DNA of 64,000 nt from JBGAHD01 sp044226395 (GCA_044226395.1 JBGAHD010000003.1:558001-622000); one strand, 5' to 3'. Positions 6,961 to 16,375 are shown, counted from the first letter of the stretch. A program made the numbers and translations. The notes: a model not told the origin generated them from the letters alone.

Positions 6961-9453
6961 GTGAGTCCTTCTTCAACTCAAGCCGCCGATCGCGATCGTT
7001 GCGTGGCGCACAAGTTCGGTGGCACCAGCGTCGCCGACGCCGCTTGCATGCGTCGCGTCGCGCAGATTCTGTTGGCGCGACCCGAGGCGCGACAGGCCGT
7101 GGTGGTGTCGGCGATGAAGGGCGTGACCGACGCCTTGATCCGCGTCGCGCAGGCCGCCGCGCGGCGCGAGCCCAACTGGACCGAGACCTGCGCCGAGATC
7201 GAACGCCGTCACATCGACGCCGCGCGCGATCTGCTGGGCGCCAAGGCGCAAAAGACCGAGGAAGCGCTCGAGCACGGTTTCGCCGAATTGCGTGATCTGC
7301 TGCACGCGCTGTCCCTGCTCGGCGCGCCGTCGAGCGACGCGCTGCTCTACGTGCAAGGCCTGGGCGAAGTGTTCTCGGCGATGCTGCTCGCCGCGCATTT
7401 CAAGGCGCTGGGTCAGCCCGGTACTTTCCTCGATGCGCGCGAAGTGCTGGTCGTTCGTCATGATGATCTGGGCGCGAGCGTGGACTGGTCCACGTCCGAA
7501 CAACGCTTGGCCGAGTGGCGCAAGGCGAATCCGGATACGCGCTACGTGATCACGGGCTTTGTGGCGCGCGAGGTCGATGGCCGCGCCACCACGCTCGGAC
7601 GCAATGGCAGCGACTATTCCGGCGCGATCTTCGGCGCCTTGTTCGGCGCGGCCGAGATCGAGATCTGGACCGATGTCGACGGCGTGTTGAGCGCCGATCC
7701 GCGCCTGGTGCCCGAGGCCGTGCTGGTGCCCGAGCTCACGTACGCCGAAGCCTGCGAATTGGCGTATTTCGGCGCGAAGGTGATTCATCCGCAGACCATG
7801 CAGCCGGCGATCGCGCGGCGCATCCCCATCCGCATCCGCAATACCTTCAATGCCGCGCATCCGGGCAGTTTGATCGCGGCCGACGCGGCCACCGATCCGC
7901 CGGTGAAGGGCATCACGGCCATTGGCCAACTGGCGATGATCAATGTCGAAGGCGCGGGCATGATCGGCGTGCCGGGCACGGCCGAGCGCGTGTTCTCGGC
8001 GCTGCATCGCGCGTCGATTTCGGTGGTGATGATTTCGCAAGGCTCGTCCGAGCATTCGATCTGCTGCGTGGTCGAGGCGCGTCACGCCGAGCGCGCGGTG
8101 CGCGAGGTGTCCGAGGCCTTCGCGCGCGAACTCGATCGCGGTCAGATTCAAAAGATCGTGGCCGAACCCGAGATCAGCGTGCTCGCGGTCGTGGGCGAAG
8201 GCATGGCCGGCACGCCGGGCATCGCGGCGCGCTTGTTCGACGCGCTGGCGCGCAGCCGCATCAATGTGCGCGCGATCGCGCAGGGCGCTTCGGAGCGCAA
8301 TATCTCGGTGGCCATTACCTCGGCCGACGCCGCGCGTGCTTTGCGCGCGGTGCACGCGGGCTTCTATTTGTCGGCGCAGACCTTGTCGATTGGCGTGATT
8401 GGTCCGGGACAAGTCGGTCGCGCCTTGATCGGTCAGCTCGCAGCGGCGCGCGGGCGTTTGAACGACAGCCACAAGCTCGACCTGCGCGTGCGCGCGATCG
8501 CCGATTCCAAGCACCTGCTCAGCGATGAACAAGCCTTGGCACTCGACGGCTGGGCCGAGCGCTTGAAGGCGTCGACGCAGGCGCTCGATCTCGACCGGTT
8601 CGCCGCGCACGTGGGCGCGCCGCATTTGCCGCACGCGGTGATCGTCGATTGCTCGGCGTCGAGCGCGATCGCGGATCAGTATCCGAAGTGGCTGGCGCAA
8701 GGCATCCATGTGATCACGCCCAACAAGCAGGCGGGCGCGGGGCCGATGACGCGGTATCGCGCGATTCGCGAGGCTTGCGCCGAGCACGGCACGCGCTTTC
8801 GATACGAGGCCACGGTCGGCGCGGGCTTGCCGATCATCGGCACGCTGCGCGATTTGCTCGATACGGGCGATGAGATTCACGCGATCGAAGGCATCTTCTC
8901 GGGCACGTTGGCGTGGTTGTTCAATCGCTACGACGGCAGCGAGACGTTTTCGAAACTGGTCGGCGAAGCGCGCGCGGCCGGCTACACCGAACCCGATCCG
9001 CGCGATGACCTGTCGGGCATGGACGTGGCGCGCAAGCTGGTGATCCTCGCGCGCGAGATGGGCTTGCCGCTGGAACTGGCCGACGTGCGCGTGGAAAGTC
9101 TGGTGCCCGAGGAATTGAGCAACGACACGCCCGAACAATTCATGCGCCGCTTGCCGCTGCTCGATCCGCCGATGCAATTGCGCTTGAGCGCGGCGCGCAC
9201 GCGCGGCGCGGTGCTGCGCTACGTGGCGCGGCTCGATCAGCACGGCGCGGCGAGCGTCGGTCTGGTAGAACTGCCGCCGTCGCATCCCTTCGCGCACATT
9301 CGGCTGACCGACAACATCGTCCAGTTCACCACGCGCCGCTATCGCGACAATCCGCTGGTCGTGCAGGGGCCGGGCGCCGGGCCGGAGGTGACGGCCGCTG
9401 GCGTGTTCGCCGATTTGTTGCGCGTGGCGGCGGGCTTGGGAGCCAAGGTATGA
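6961..9453 (+). CDS. thrA: Bifunctional aspartokinase / homoserine dehydrogenase
   Basis: An 830-residue fusion enzyme catalysing the first and third steps of the aspartate pathway to threonine, methionine and lysine. The aspartokinase domain starts with KFGGTSVAD near residue 18 and includes the NGSDYSGAI and WTDVDGVLSADPRLV segments. Two ACT regulatory domains follow (about residues 320-465). The dehydrogenase domain starts with the Rossmann motif GVIGPGQVGRALI near residue 479 and contains PNKQAGAG, EATVGAGLPII, and FSGTLAWLFN with a downstream DPRDDLSGMDVARK. The length matches E. coli ThrA. The start is GTG after a weak GGGGAA. It overlaps thrB by 4 bases (ATGA), so the two are translationally coupled. 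Confidence 0.97.
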   Translation: MSPSSTQAADRDRCVAHKFGGTSVADAACMRRVAQILLARPEARQAVVVSAMKGVTDALIRVAQAAARREPNWTETCAEIERRHIDAARDLLGAKAQKTEEALEHGFAELRDLLHALSLLGAPSSDALLYVQGLGEVFSAMLLAAHFKALGQPGTFLDAREVLVVRHDDLGASVDWSTSEQRLAEWRKANPDTRYVITGFVAREVDGRATTLGRNGSDYSGAIFGALFGAAEIEIWTDVDGVLSADPRLVPEAVLVPELTYAEACELAYFGAKVIHPQTMQPAIARRIPIRIRNTFNAAHPGSLIAADAATDPPVKGITAIGQLAMINVEGAGMIGVPGTAERVFSALHRASISVVMISQGSSEHSICCVVEARHAERAVREVSEAFARELDRGQIQKIVAEPEISVLAVVGEGMAGTPGIAARLFDALARSRINVRAIAQGASERNISVAITSADAARALRAVHAGFYLSAQTLSIGVIGPGQVGRALIGQLAAARGRLNDSHKLDLRVRAIADSKHLLSDEQALALDGWAERLKASTQALDLDRFAAHVGAPHLPHAVIVDCSASSAIADQYPKWLAQGIHVITPNKQAGAGPMTRYRAIREACAEHGTRFRYEATVGAGLPIIGTLRDLLDTGDEIHAIEGIFSGTLAWLFNRYDGSETFSKLVGEARAAGYTEPDPRDDLSGMDVARKLVILAREMGLPLELADVRVESLVPEELSNDTPEQFMRRLPLLDPPMQLRLSAARTRGAVLRYVARLDQHGAASVGLVELPPSHPFAHIRLTDNIVQFTTRRYRDNPLVVQGPGAGPEVTAAGVFADLLRVAAGLGAKV

Positions 9454-10388
9454 GTCGCGAGGCGACGGCGTTCTCGCCCGCGTCGGTGGGCAATGTCGGC
9501 GTGGGCTTCGACATTCTGGGGCACGCGATCGCGGGCGCGGGCGATCGCGTCACCGCGCGTCGCATCGCGACCGACGAAGTGCGCGTGCGTTCGATCGAAG
9601 GCGTGATCGTCGATCTGCCGCGCGACGTCGAACGCAACACGGGCGCGCGCGCGGTGGCGGCGTGGCGGCGCGCGATCGGCGCGACGTTCGGCGTCGAACT
9701 CGACATCGTCAAGGGCATCGCGCTGGGCTCGGGCATGGGAGGCTCGGCCGCGTCGGCGGTGGCCGCGCTGGTGGCGGCGAATGCCTTGCTCGAACAGCCG
9801 CTCGCGATCGAAGCCTTGTATCCCTTCGCGCTCGAAGGCGAGTCCGCCGCGTCGGGCAGCGCGCACGGCGACAACGTGGGGCCGCAGTTGTTGGGCGGCC
9901 TGGTGCTGGCCACGCACGATCGCTTGGTGCGCGTGCCTGTGCCAAAAGGGCTGACGTGTGTGTTGTTTCATCCCGATCAGATATTGGAAACCCGCCGCGC
10001 GCGCGAAGCCCTGCGCGGTGCCTATGCGATTGGCGACTTCGTGCCGCAAAGCGCGAATCTGGCGCTAGTTCTGGCCGGGTGTTATCGCGGGGAGCTGGAG
10101 TTGATTCGGCAAGGCTTGTCCGATGTCTTGGTCGAGCCGCGACGCGCGCCCTTGATTCCCGGCTTCGCGCAGTGGAAACAAGCCGCGCTTGATGCGGGCG
10201 CGCTGGGCGCGAGTATTTCCGGCGCGGGGCCAAGTCTGTTCGCGTGGTGCGCCGACGAGATCGTCGCGCGCGCGGTGCAAGCCGCGATCGAGGCCAGCTA
10301 TGCCCGCACCGCGCCGGGCGCGCGGGCGGAGTCGTGGATTTCACCGGTCGATGCGCCGGGCGCGAGGGTCGAAGCATGCATTTCGTAA
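9450..10388 (+). CDS. thrB: Homoserine kinase
   Basis: A 312-residue GHMP-family kinase that phosphorylates homoserine, the penultimate step of threonine synthesis. The N-terminal FSPASVGNVGVGFDILGHAI matches the family substrate-binding start, and GIALGSGMGGSAASAVAAL near residues 89-107 is the ATP-binding GHMP loop. The C-terminal GALGASISGAGPSLFAW is the conserved third motif. It starts within the thrA stop (ATGA) and overlaps thrC by 13 bases, so the three genes form one tightly coupled operon. Confidence 0.97.
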   Translation: MSREATAFSPASVGNVGVGFDILGHAIAGAGDRVTARRIATDEVRVRSIEGVIVDLPRDVERNTGARAVAAWRRAIGATFGVELDIVKGIALGSGMGGSAASAVAALVAANALLEQPLAIEALYPFALEGESAASGSAHGDNVGPQLLGGLVLATHDRLVRVPVPKGLTCVLFHPDQILETRRAREALRGAYAIGDFVPQSANLALVLAGCYRGELELIRQGLSDVLVEPRRAPLIPGFAQWKQAALDAGALGASISGAGPSLFAWCADEIVARAVQAAIEASYARTAPGARAESWISPVDAPGARVEACIS

Positions 10389-11665
10389 GCACGCGCGGCG
10401 GTGTCGCGCCGACCGCGCTCGAGGACGCGATTCTCGCGGGCCTCGCGCCCGATGGTGGTTTGTACGTGCCCGAGACGCTGCCGCAGGCCGCGCCCATCGA
10501 CGATGGCCCGAGCGATATCCGCTCGGCGGCGCTGCGCGTGTTGCGGCCGTTTTTCGTGGGCTCGCCGCTGGCTTCGCAACTGGATGACATCGTCGCCGAA
10601 GCCTTCACCTTCGATGCGCCGCTCAAGCGCACGCCGGAAGGCTTGCAAGTGCTCGAGCTCTTTCATGGCCCGACCGCGGCGTTCAAGGATTTCGGCGCGC
10701 GCTTCTTGGCGGCGATGTTGCGACGACTGCGTTCGGGCGCTGGGACTTTGACGGTGCTCGTGGCGACTTCGGGTGACACGGGCAGCGCCGTGGCCGCGGC
10801 GTTTCATCGCATGCCGGGCGTGCGCGTGGTGATTCTGTATCCCGATGGCCGCGTGTCGCCGCGTCAGGCGCATCAGCTCGGGTGCTTGGGCGACAACGTG
10901 ACGGCCTTGCGCGTCGATGGCAGCTTCGACGATTGCCAGCGGCTGGTGAAGGCCGCGTTCGCCGATGTCGAGTTGCGCGCGCGTTGCCCGTTGGCGTCGG
11001 CCAACAGCATCAGCCTGGGACGCTTGTTGCCGCAGATGGCGTATTACGCGCTGGCGGCCGCGCGTTCACGCGCGACGGGCAAGGGCGCGCTCAATGTCAT
11101 CGTGCCCACGGGCAATCTCGGTAATGCCTTCGCGGCGCTGCTGGCGCGCGCGATCGGCGTGGAGATCGGCCAGATCGTGTTGGCGACCAATGCCAATCGC
11201 GTGCTGCCGGAGTTTCTCGCGCGCGGTGATTACCTCGCGCAGCCGAGCGTGGCGACGATCGCCAACGCCATGGACGTGGGCAATCCTTCCAACGTCGAGC
11301 GGCTGCGCTGGTTGCTGCCGCGCATCGAGGCTCTGCGTGCCGCGGTCAGCGCCGATTGGGTCGACGATCCGACCATTCGCGCGCGCATTCGTGATGGTCG
11401 CGCGCGTTATGGGGAGGTCTGGTGTCCGCACACGGCGTGCGCGGTCGAGGTGTACGAGCGCTTGGGCCGTCGCGGTGACACGCGCACGTGGACGGTCGCG
11501 GCCACCGCGCATCCGGCCAAGTTCGAGACCGTGGTCGAACCCCTGATCGGCGCGCCAGTGGAACTGCCCGCGCCATTGGCGGCGATGCTGGCGCGACCGG
11601 CCAGCGCCGAGCCTCTGGCCGCGACCGAGGCGGCGCTGCGCGCGCGCTTGCTCGCCACTGACTAA
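10376..11665 (+). CDS. thrC: Threonine synthase
   Basis: A 429-residue PLP enzyme that converts O-phosphohomoserine to threonine. The start MHFVSTRGGVAPTALEDAIL is the typical N-terminus, and the ATG at 10376 lies inside the end of thrB. The PLP lysine is in GPTAAFKDFGARFLA near residue 107; ATSGDTGSAVAAAF is the phosphate-binding loop, and ANSISLGRLLPQMAYY and VPTGNLGNAFAAL are also conserved. An in-frame upstream extension that overlaps thrB has no similarity to the family and is left out. Two GC-rich inverted repeats follow the stop. Confidence 0.97.
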   Translation: MHFVSTRGGVAPTALEDAILAGLAPDGGLYVPETLPQAAPIDDGPSDIRSAALRVLRPFFVGSPLASQLDDIVAEAFTFDAPLKRTPEGLQVLELFHGPTAAFKDFGARFLAAMLRRLRSGAGTLTVLVATSGDTGSAVAAAFHRMPGVRVVILYPDGRVSPRQAHQLGCLGDNVTALRVDGSFDDCQRLVKAAFADVELRARCPLASANSISLGRLLPQMAYYALAAARSRATGKGALNVIVPTGNLGNAFAALLARAIGVEIGQIVLATNANRVLPEFLARGDYLAQPSVATIANAMDVGNPSNVERLRWLLPRIEALRAAVSADWVDDPTIRARIRDGRARYGEVWCPHTACAVEVYERLGRRGDTRTWTVAATAHPAKFETVVEPLIGAPVELPAPLAAMLARPASAEPLAATEAALRARLLATD

Positions 11666-11667
11666 GG

Positions 11668-11737
11668 TCGTGGCGGTCGCGCCACGGGTGTCGCGAATGT
11701 CACTACGACCGCGCCGCGATCCCGCGCGCGCGGTCGT
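11668..11737 (+). terminator. Candidate termination region after thrC
   Basis: Two stems lie within 72 bases of the thrC stop: GTGGCG/CGCCAC (11668-11673, 11678-11683, 4-base loop) and ACGACCGCGC/GCGCGGTCGT (11705-11714, 11728-11737). Neither is followed by a T-run, so they are candidate stems for termination or 3'-end protection rather than clear intrinsic terminators. Confidence 0.4.
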
Positions 11738-11901
11738 GATGGGCCGACGAAGCGCATCGCGAACGGTCGATTCGTTCGCGAATCGTCAATTCAATGGTCC
11801 CCGCGCGAACGAGTTCAGGGCGAATTAACGCGCCGCGCGCTTGGCTATGCACGCGGCCACGCTGTGGCCGCGCCCCGGCCTGGACTATGATTCGGAGCGA
11901 G

Positions 11902-12252
11902 ATGAGTCTTCGCGCGCGCACCATCGCCTGCCTTGTCGCCGCGTTCGCCCTGGCGAGCGTGGCGCCGGCGCGCGCGCAGCAGGCGGTCAACTCGCTGCAA
12001 GAGGCGATCGATCGGGTGCAACGTGAGAACGGGGGCAAGATTCTTTCCGCCGAAACCGTCAATATGGGTCGTGGCAAGGTCTATCGGGTGAAGGTCCTCA
12101 CGCCCGGGGGCCAGGTTCGCACCCTGCAAGTCACGGCGGCGACGCCGCCAGCGGCGAGCAAGGCGCGGCCCGCGCCGCGCGCGCCGGAACCTCGCGCCGA
12201 ACCCGCGATCGAAACACCCGCCACCGATGGCCCCGGGCCGTCGAATGATTGA
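11902..12252 (+). CDS. Secreted PepSY-domain protein upstream of phoPQ
   Basis: A 116-residue protein with a clear signal peptide (MSLRARTIACLVAAFALASV, cleavage after the next ARA motif). A single PepSY-like unit follows: LQEAIDRVQRENGGKILSAE, then VYRVKVLTPGGQVRTLQV. The last 35 residues are Ala/Pro-rich and disordered-looking. The ATG at 11902 has GGAGCGAG just upstream and is preferred to upstream ATGs that lack both. The stop is 20 bases before phoP, so it is probably the first gene of a three-gene operon. PepSY proteins usually act in the periplasm, often as protease inhibitors or sensor partners; a link to PhoQ is inference from position. Confidence 0.8.
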   Translation: MSLRARTIACLVAAFALASVAPARAQQAVNSLQEAIDRVQRENGGKILSAETVNMGRGKVYRVKVLTPGGQVRTLQVTAATPPAASKARPAPRAPEPRAEPAIETPATDGPGPSND

Positions 12253-12271
12253 ACACTTTAGGGAGAAGCAC

Positions 12272-12952
12272 ATGCGCATCATGCTGGTCGAAGACGAAGC
12301 GCCCTTGCGCGAGACCCTGGCCGCGCGCCTCAAGCGCGAGGGCTATGCCGTCGATGCCGCCAGCGATGGCGAGGAAGGTCTGTACCTGGGGCGCGAAGTG
12401 CCCTTCGACGTGGCCGTGATCGATCTGGGCCTGCCCAAGATGAGCGGCCTGGACTTGGTCAAGCGCCTGCGCGAGGAAGGCCGCAAGTTTCCGATCCTGA
12501 TCCTGACCGCGCGCACCAGCTGGCAGGACAAGGTCGAAGGCTTGAAGACCGGCGCCGACGACTACCTGGTCAAGCCCTTTCACGTCGAGGAACTGCTCGC
12601 GCGCTTGAACGCGCTGATGCGTCGCGCCACCGGCTGGACCAAGCCCGTGCTCGAATGCGGCCCGGTGACGCTCGATACCACGGCGCAGACCGTGTCGGTC
12701 AACGGTCAAACCGTGGATCTGACGAGCTACGAATACAAGGTGCTCGAATACCTGATGCTGCACGCGGGCGAGCTGGTGTCCAAGGCCGATCTTACCGAAC
12801 ACATCTATCAGCAGGATTTCGATCGCGATTCCAACGTGCTCGAAGTCTTCATCGGTCGCCTGCGCAAGAAGCTTGATCCCGAAGGCGGCATGAAGCCGAT
12901 CGAGACCGTGCGCGGTCGCGGCTATCGCTTCGCAATCGCCCGGTCGAACTGA
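12272..12952 (+). CDS. phoP: PhoP-type response regulator
   Basis: A 226-residue OmpR/PhoP-family regulator. The receiver domain (1-120) has the acidic pair E7/D8, the phospho-acceptor D51 in VIDLGLPKMSGL, T79 in LTA, and K101 in DDYLVKPF. The winged-helix DNA-binding domain (about 128-226) contains LTSYEYKVLEYLM, the recognition helix region DSNVLEVFIGRLRKKL, and the wing VRGRGYRF. AGGGAG lies just before the ATG at 12272; an upstream extension has no domain and is rejected. It is followed after 19 bases by its kinase. Similarity to PhoP of Xanthomonadales is by recognition of the sequence; the regulon is not visible here. Confidence 0.92.
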   Translation: MRIMLVEDEAPLRETLAARLKREGYAVDAASDGEEGLYLGREVPFDVAVIDLGLPKMSGLDLVKRLREEGRKFPILILTARTSWQDKVEGLKTGADDYLVKPFHVEELLARLNALMRRATGWTKPVLECGPVTLDTTAQTVSVNGQTVDLTSYEYKVLEYLMLHAGELVSKADLTEHIYQQDFDRDSNVLEVFIGRLRKKLDPEGGMKPIETVRGRGYRFAIARSN

Positions 12953-12971
12953 GACGAAGTCGCCGTCGCGC

Positions 12972-14336
12972 ATGCGTCCGCTGTCGATCACCGGTCGCTC
13001 GCTGCTGGCGGCGAGCTTGGCCTTGGCGGGCTTTTTGGGCCTGGCCGGTTTCGCGCTCGATCAGGCGTATTACAACTCCGCGCTGGAAGGCGTGCGCTCG
13101 CGCTTGCAGGGGTATGTCTGGGCCTATCTCGCCACGTCCGACGTCGGCGTGAAGGGCAAGCTGATCATGACCGAGTTTCCGCCCGATCCGCGCTTCGATC
13201 GACCGCGGTCGGGCTTGTACGCGGGCGTGGTCGGCGATGGCATCAACTGGTTGTCGAACTCCGCGCTCGGGCGCGATCTGCCGTTCAACGAACAACTCGC
13301 GCCCAATGAGCAGCGCTTCAGTGGGCCGGTGATCACCAAGGTCGGTGGCGTGTTCTTGTACAGCCTGGGCGTGGACTACGCGTATGGCGATCAGTCCAAG
13401 GGCGTGAAGCTCACCTTCCACGTGGCCGAGCACGAGTCCACGCTCAATCGCCAGATCGCGATCTTCCGCCGCACGCTGTGGACCTGGCTCGCGGTGCTGG
13501 GCGTGGTGCTGCTGGTCGCGCAGGTGCTGGTGTTGCGTTGGAGTCTGACGCCGCTGCGCAAGGTCGCGCGCGATCTGTCGCGCGTGGAGCGCGGCGAGGT
13601 CGATCATCTGCCCGGCGTCTATCCGGGCGAACTCGAGCGCTTGACCACCAGCCTCAACGAATTCATCGAGAGCGAGCGCGATCAGCGCGGTCGCTATCGC
13701 AATACGCTGTCGGACCTCGCGCATTCACTCAAGACGCCGCTGGCCGTGATGCGCAACGAACTCGAAAACGACGGCGACCGCGGCCTGCGCGAAGTGGTCG
13801 AGGAACAAGTCGCGCGCATGAATGACATCGTGGCCTATCAGTTGTCGCGCGCGGCCACTTCGGGCCATAAGACCTTCGCGCAGGCGATCGAGCTCGACGA
13901 TCCCGCCGAAGAGATCGTGCGCGGCCTGGAGAAGGTCTACATCGACAAGCACATCCTGTGCGAGTTCGACATCGACCCGACCTCGCGCTTCTTCGGCGAG
14001 CAGGGCGATTTGATGGAACTGCTGGGCAACCTGCTCGAGAACGCGTTCAAATGGGCGGGGCATCGCGTGTTTCTTACCGCGCGTCGCGTCGGCCCGGCGC
14101 ATGCGCGGCGACCGGGCTTGGAGATCATCGTCGAGGACGATGGTCCGGGCATTCCCGAGGATCAGGTCGATCGTCTGCTCCAGCGCGGCGTGCGCGGCGA
14201 CGAGCGCGTGCAGGGCCATGGCATCGGCCTGTCGATCGTGCAGGACATCGTGCGCGCGCATCGCGGTGAGTTGATCGTGGATCGCTCGCCGGAGTTGAAC
14301 GGGGCGCGCTTCACGCTGCGCTTCGCCCCGCAATGA
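12972..14336 (+). CDS. phoQ: PhoQ-type sensor histidine kinase
   Basis: A 454-residue inner-membrane kinase. TM1 is near residues 8-30 and a periplasmic sensor of about 140 residues follows (with an acidic/proline-rich MTEFPPDPRFDRPRSG stretch). TM2 is near 170-190, then a HAMP-like linker. The dimerisation helix carries the phosphorylated His in DLAHSLKTPLAVM near residue 250. The ATPase domain shows the N box (LLGNLLENAFKWA), G1 (EDDGPGIPE) and G2 (GHGIGLSIV). The gene ends the PepSY-phoP-phoQ operon and converges with the next gene 30 bases away. Divalent cations or antimicrobial peptides are the usual PhoQ cues; that they apply here is inferred. Confidence 0.9.
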   Translation: MRPLSITGRSLLAASLALAGFLGLAGFALDQAYYNSALEGVRSRLQGYVWAYLATSDVGVKGKLIMTEFPPDPRFDRPRSGLYAGVVGDGINWLSNSALGRDLPFNEQLAPNEQRFSGPVITKVGGVFLYSLGVDYAYGDQSKGVKLTFHVAEHESTLNRQIAIFRRTLWTWLAVLGVVLLVAQVLVLRWSLTPLRKVARDLSRVERGEVDHLPGVYPGELERLTTSLNEFIESERDQRGRYRNTLSDLAHSLKTPLAVMRNELENDGDRGLREVVEEQVARMNDIVAYQLSRAATSGHKTFAQAIELDDPAEEIVRGLEKVYIDKHILCEFDIDPTSRFFGEQGDLMELLGNLLENAFKWAGHRVFLTARRVGPAHARRPGLEIIVEDDGPGIPEDQVDRLLQRGVRGDERVQGHGIGLSIVQDIVRAHRGELIVDRSPELNGARFTLRFAPQ

Positions 14337-14366
14337 TCGCGTGACGGCGCGACGACGCGCCGTGGT

Positions 14367-15575
14367 TCAGCGAGCCGCGATCGGCGTCACGCCCATGCGC
14401 CGCGCGGCTTCGATATCGATGATCTGATACTCGGGCTCGTCCTCGCGGTTGAAGCGCGCGCCAGCCTTGCGCACCGTGGCCAGGCCGCGCGCGACGGCGG
14501 TCTCGAAACTCGCCATGGACTCGCGCTCGCCGATGCTGCGACGGCCGCGATCGAGGCCCGCGAGCGTTGGCGGCGACTTGCCCGCGTCGCGGCCGAGCAG
14601 GGTCGTCTCGACATAGGCGCGATCATCGCCCTGCGCGTCGAGGTCGAAACCCAACAACATGTGCCCGGGCACCAGCACCAGCGAAGGATTGATGTCGATC
14701 TTGCGCAGGATCGAGGCCAGCAGCACCGAGCCATCGACGCAATTGGCCTGCGAGTTGCGCCACGACTCATCAAGAAAACGCACGTGCTGCGACAACACCG
14801 CGTCGCTCGCCGCCGACGTGCGCGCGATCGAGGAATAGCGAATGCCGCGCCGCTTGAGCACATGCCAGATCGCGAACACCTGACGATAGACCTGCTCGGG
14901 GTCGCCGCTCTGATAGCCATCGAAGGCATCGACGATGCCCGTGGCCAGGGCCTCATTGAGGATCTGCTGCACCAGCGGATGATCCTCGTTGACGTAGGCC
15001 GCGAACATCCAGTTGAGGTCGGCCGTGCCGCCGGCGCCATCGACGTAGTACGGCGCGACATTGATCGATTGCACGCGCACGCGCTCGACCGCGCTGCCGG
15101 CCTTGCGACCATCGACCTCGAGCGCGAACTCGATGCTGTCGGGACGCGCCGCGTGTTGGGCGCGCAGCTTGTCGAAGTCCCACAGGATGGTCGGGTAGAG
15201 CTCGTAACGACCGCCCTTGCGCGGCAGCACCGCTTCGAGCGTGGACTCGCGCGCCAGGGTCGGCATGCTCACGCGCAGCTTCACGCGTTGACGATCGCGC
15301 GTGGCCGTGACCGTGGCGCCGATCACGCCATTGGGATCGCCCAGCACGCCGGAGTCGGCGTCGATGTCGGCGCGACGCATCGTCGCCGTGGCGATGAGCA
15401 AAGACGGAAACAGCAAGCCTTGCGGCGTGACGCGCGGCTTCCACGTCGGCGCCGAAGCGACCGCGGACGTGCCCGAGTCAGCGCCCGCCAGCGCGACCAC
15501 GCCAAGCCCCATCGCCATCGCCAATGCCCACGCCGCGAAACGCCGGCGCGCGCGCCAAGCCCCCATGACCATCAT
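14367..15575 (-). CDS. Secreted transglutaminase-like protein
   Basis: A 402-residue protein with an N-terminal signal or anchor (hydrophobic residues 14-32). Mostly beta-type sequence follows up to about residue 190, then a transglutaminase-like/papain-fold core. The core shows SQANCVDGSVLLASIL near residue 275, with the candidate catalytic Cys, and LVPGHMLLGFDLD about 25 residues later, with the candidate His and Asp. This is the Cys-His-Asp order of the bacterial transglutaminase-like superfamily. Members are proteases, peptide cyclases or inactive scaffolds, and the activity here is not known. It is monocistronic and convergent with phoQ. Confidence 0.7.
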   Translation of the reverse strand: MMVMGAWRARRRFAAWALAMAMGLGVVALAGADSGTSAVASAPTWKPRVTPQGLLFPSLLIATATMRRADIDADSGVLGDPNGVIGATVTATRDRQRVKLRVSMPTLARESTLEAVLPRKGGRYELYPTILWDFDKLRAQHAARPDSIEFALEVDGRKAGSAVERVRVQSINVAPYYVDGAGGTADLNWMFAAYVNEDHPLVQQILNEALATGIVDAFDGYQSGDPEQVYRQVFAIWHVLKRRGIRYSSIARTSAASDAVLSQHVRFLDESWRNSQANCVDGSVLLASILRKIDINPSLVLVPGHMLLGFDLDAQGDDRAYVETTLLGRDAGKSPPTLAGLDRGRRSIGERESMASFETAVARGLATVRKAGARFNREDEPEYQIIDIEAARRMGVTPIAAR

Positions 15576-15701
15576 CCGATCCCGTCACTCATGGCGCGGA
15601 TTCTAGGCAAGGCAAGATGAATCACCGGGCACCACCACCGCGCGCGCATTGTGAACTTGTGTCTTGTCCTGGAGCCCAAGCCCCGCTAAGTTAAGCGCCG
15701 C

Positions 15702-15775
15702 GCGGGTGTAGTTCAATGGTAGAACTGCAGCTTCCCAAGCTGCTAACGTGGGTTCGATTCCCATCACCCGCTCCA
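15702..15775 (+). tRNA. tRNA-Gly (anticodon CCC)
   Basis: The 74-base sequence folds as a complete cloverleaf: acceptor GCGGGTG/CACCCGC, a D-arm with TTCAATGGTAGAA, and an anticodon stem GCAGC/GCTGC enclosing the loop TTCCCAA. The T-arm is GTGGG TTCGATT CCCAT, and an encoded CCA end is present. The anticodon is CCC, reading GGG glycine codons. It closely resembles E. coli glyU. No copy of its 3' end was found downstream, so there is no sign of an integrated element using it as an attachment site. Confidence 0.97.
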
Positions 15776-15855
15776 CCCCTTGCCCGATGCGCGCGGGTTC
15801 CTTGTTGATACGCAAGGGGCTTCGCGAAGTTGTCGTGAGTCTCGTTCTCGAGAGA

Positions 15856-15879
15856 GCCCGACCGCGCTCGCGGTCGGGC
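15856..15879. terminator. GC-rich hairpin between tRNA-Gly and the convergent gene
   Basis: GCCCGACCGCG (15856-15866) and CGCGGTCGGGC (15869-15879) form a perfect 11-bp stem. It lies 8 bases after the stop of the minus-strand gene ending at 15888 and 80 bases after the tRNA. There is no clear T-run on either side. It probably acts as a bidirectional terminator. Confidence 0.5.
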
Positions 15880-15887
15880 GGAATAGC

Positions 15888-16343
15888 TCAGTTCTTCTTC
15901 GGATCGCCGACGGTCACCGTGCCGGTGCAGGTCCAGCAATCGATGTTGCCCCAGCGCGGGTCGGGAGCCGGGCCTCCCGATGTGGGGTTGCCGCCAGGCG
16001 CTGGGCCCTCACCTCCGCCTACGGGAGTGATCGTTGTGCGATTGCCGCCGTCCCAATTGCTGTCATCGTTCATCTCGTAGGTGACACATTCGGTGTCGTT
16101 GCAAACCGTAACGCTATCACCAGGAACTAGGCCATTGGCCGCCTGCGTGTCGCTAAGAATGTTTTCTGTCGCCTTGTCCACAATTGGCGTGCGGAGGATG
16201 CAGTCGGGGCAATAGGTTGGGCCAAACTTCCGCGTGCCTGGTTCGCGACTGGTCGAATGTAACGAGAAGAAGCCCAACAAGGTCAGTGGGGCCACGAGGG
16301 CGAACAGCATCAATAGATCTCTTACTTTGCTCCTACTTTTCAC
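15888..16343 (-). CDS. Membrane-anchored protein with three Cys pairs, unknown
   Basis: A 151-residue protein I do not recognise. Residues 1-28 are basic then hydrophobic (signal peptide or anchor). The rest is polar, Gly/Pro-rich near the C-terminus, and carries three closely spaced cysteine pairs: YCPDC, VCNDTEC and DCWTC. The GTG at 16343 is chosen because AAGGGAG lies 8 bases upstream. The longer alternative (ATG 16379, overlapping the previous stop as ATGA) would leave a basic extension before the hydrophobic segment. It follows the CCR-tailed protein gene and is probably in its operon. The CxxC pairs suggest disulfides or metal binding outside the cytoplasm; this is inference. Confidence 0.6.
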   Translation of the reverse strand: MKSRSKVRDLLMLFALVAPLTLLGFFSLHSTSREPGTRKFGPTYCPDCILRTPIVDKATENILSDTQAANGLVPGDSVTVCNDTECVTYEMNDDSNWDGGNRTTITPVGGGEGPAPGGNPTSGGPAPDPRWGNIDCWTCTGTVTVGDPKKN

Positions 16344-16375
16344 GATGAACTCCCTTCTTTGAATGGCAACGCGGT

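Noticed and set aside
6973..9297. A 774-codon minus-strand frame opposite thrA
   Set aside because: It lies fully within thrA, has the composition of antisense high-GC coding DNA, and shows no recognisable domain.
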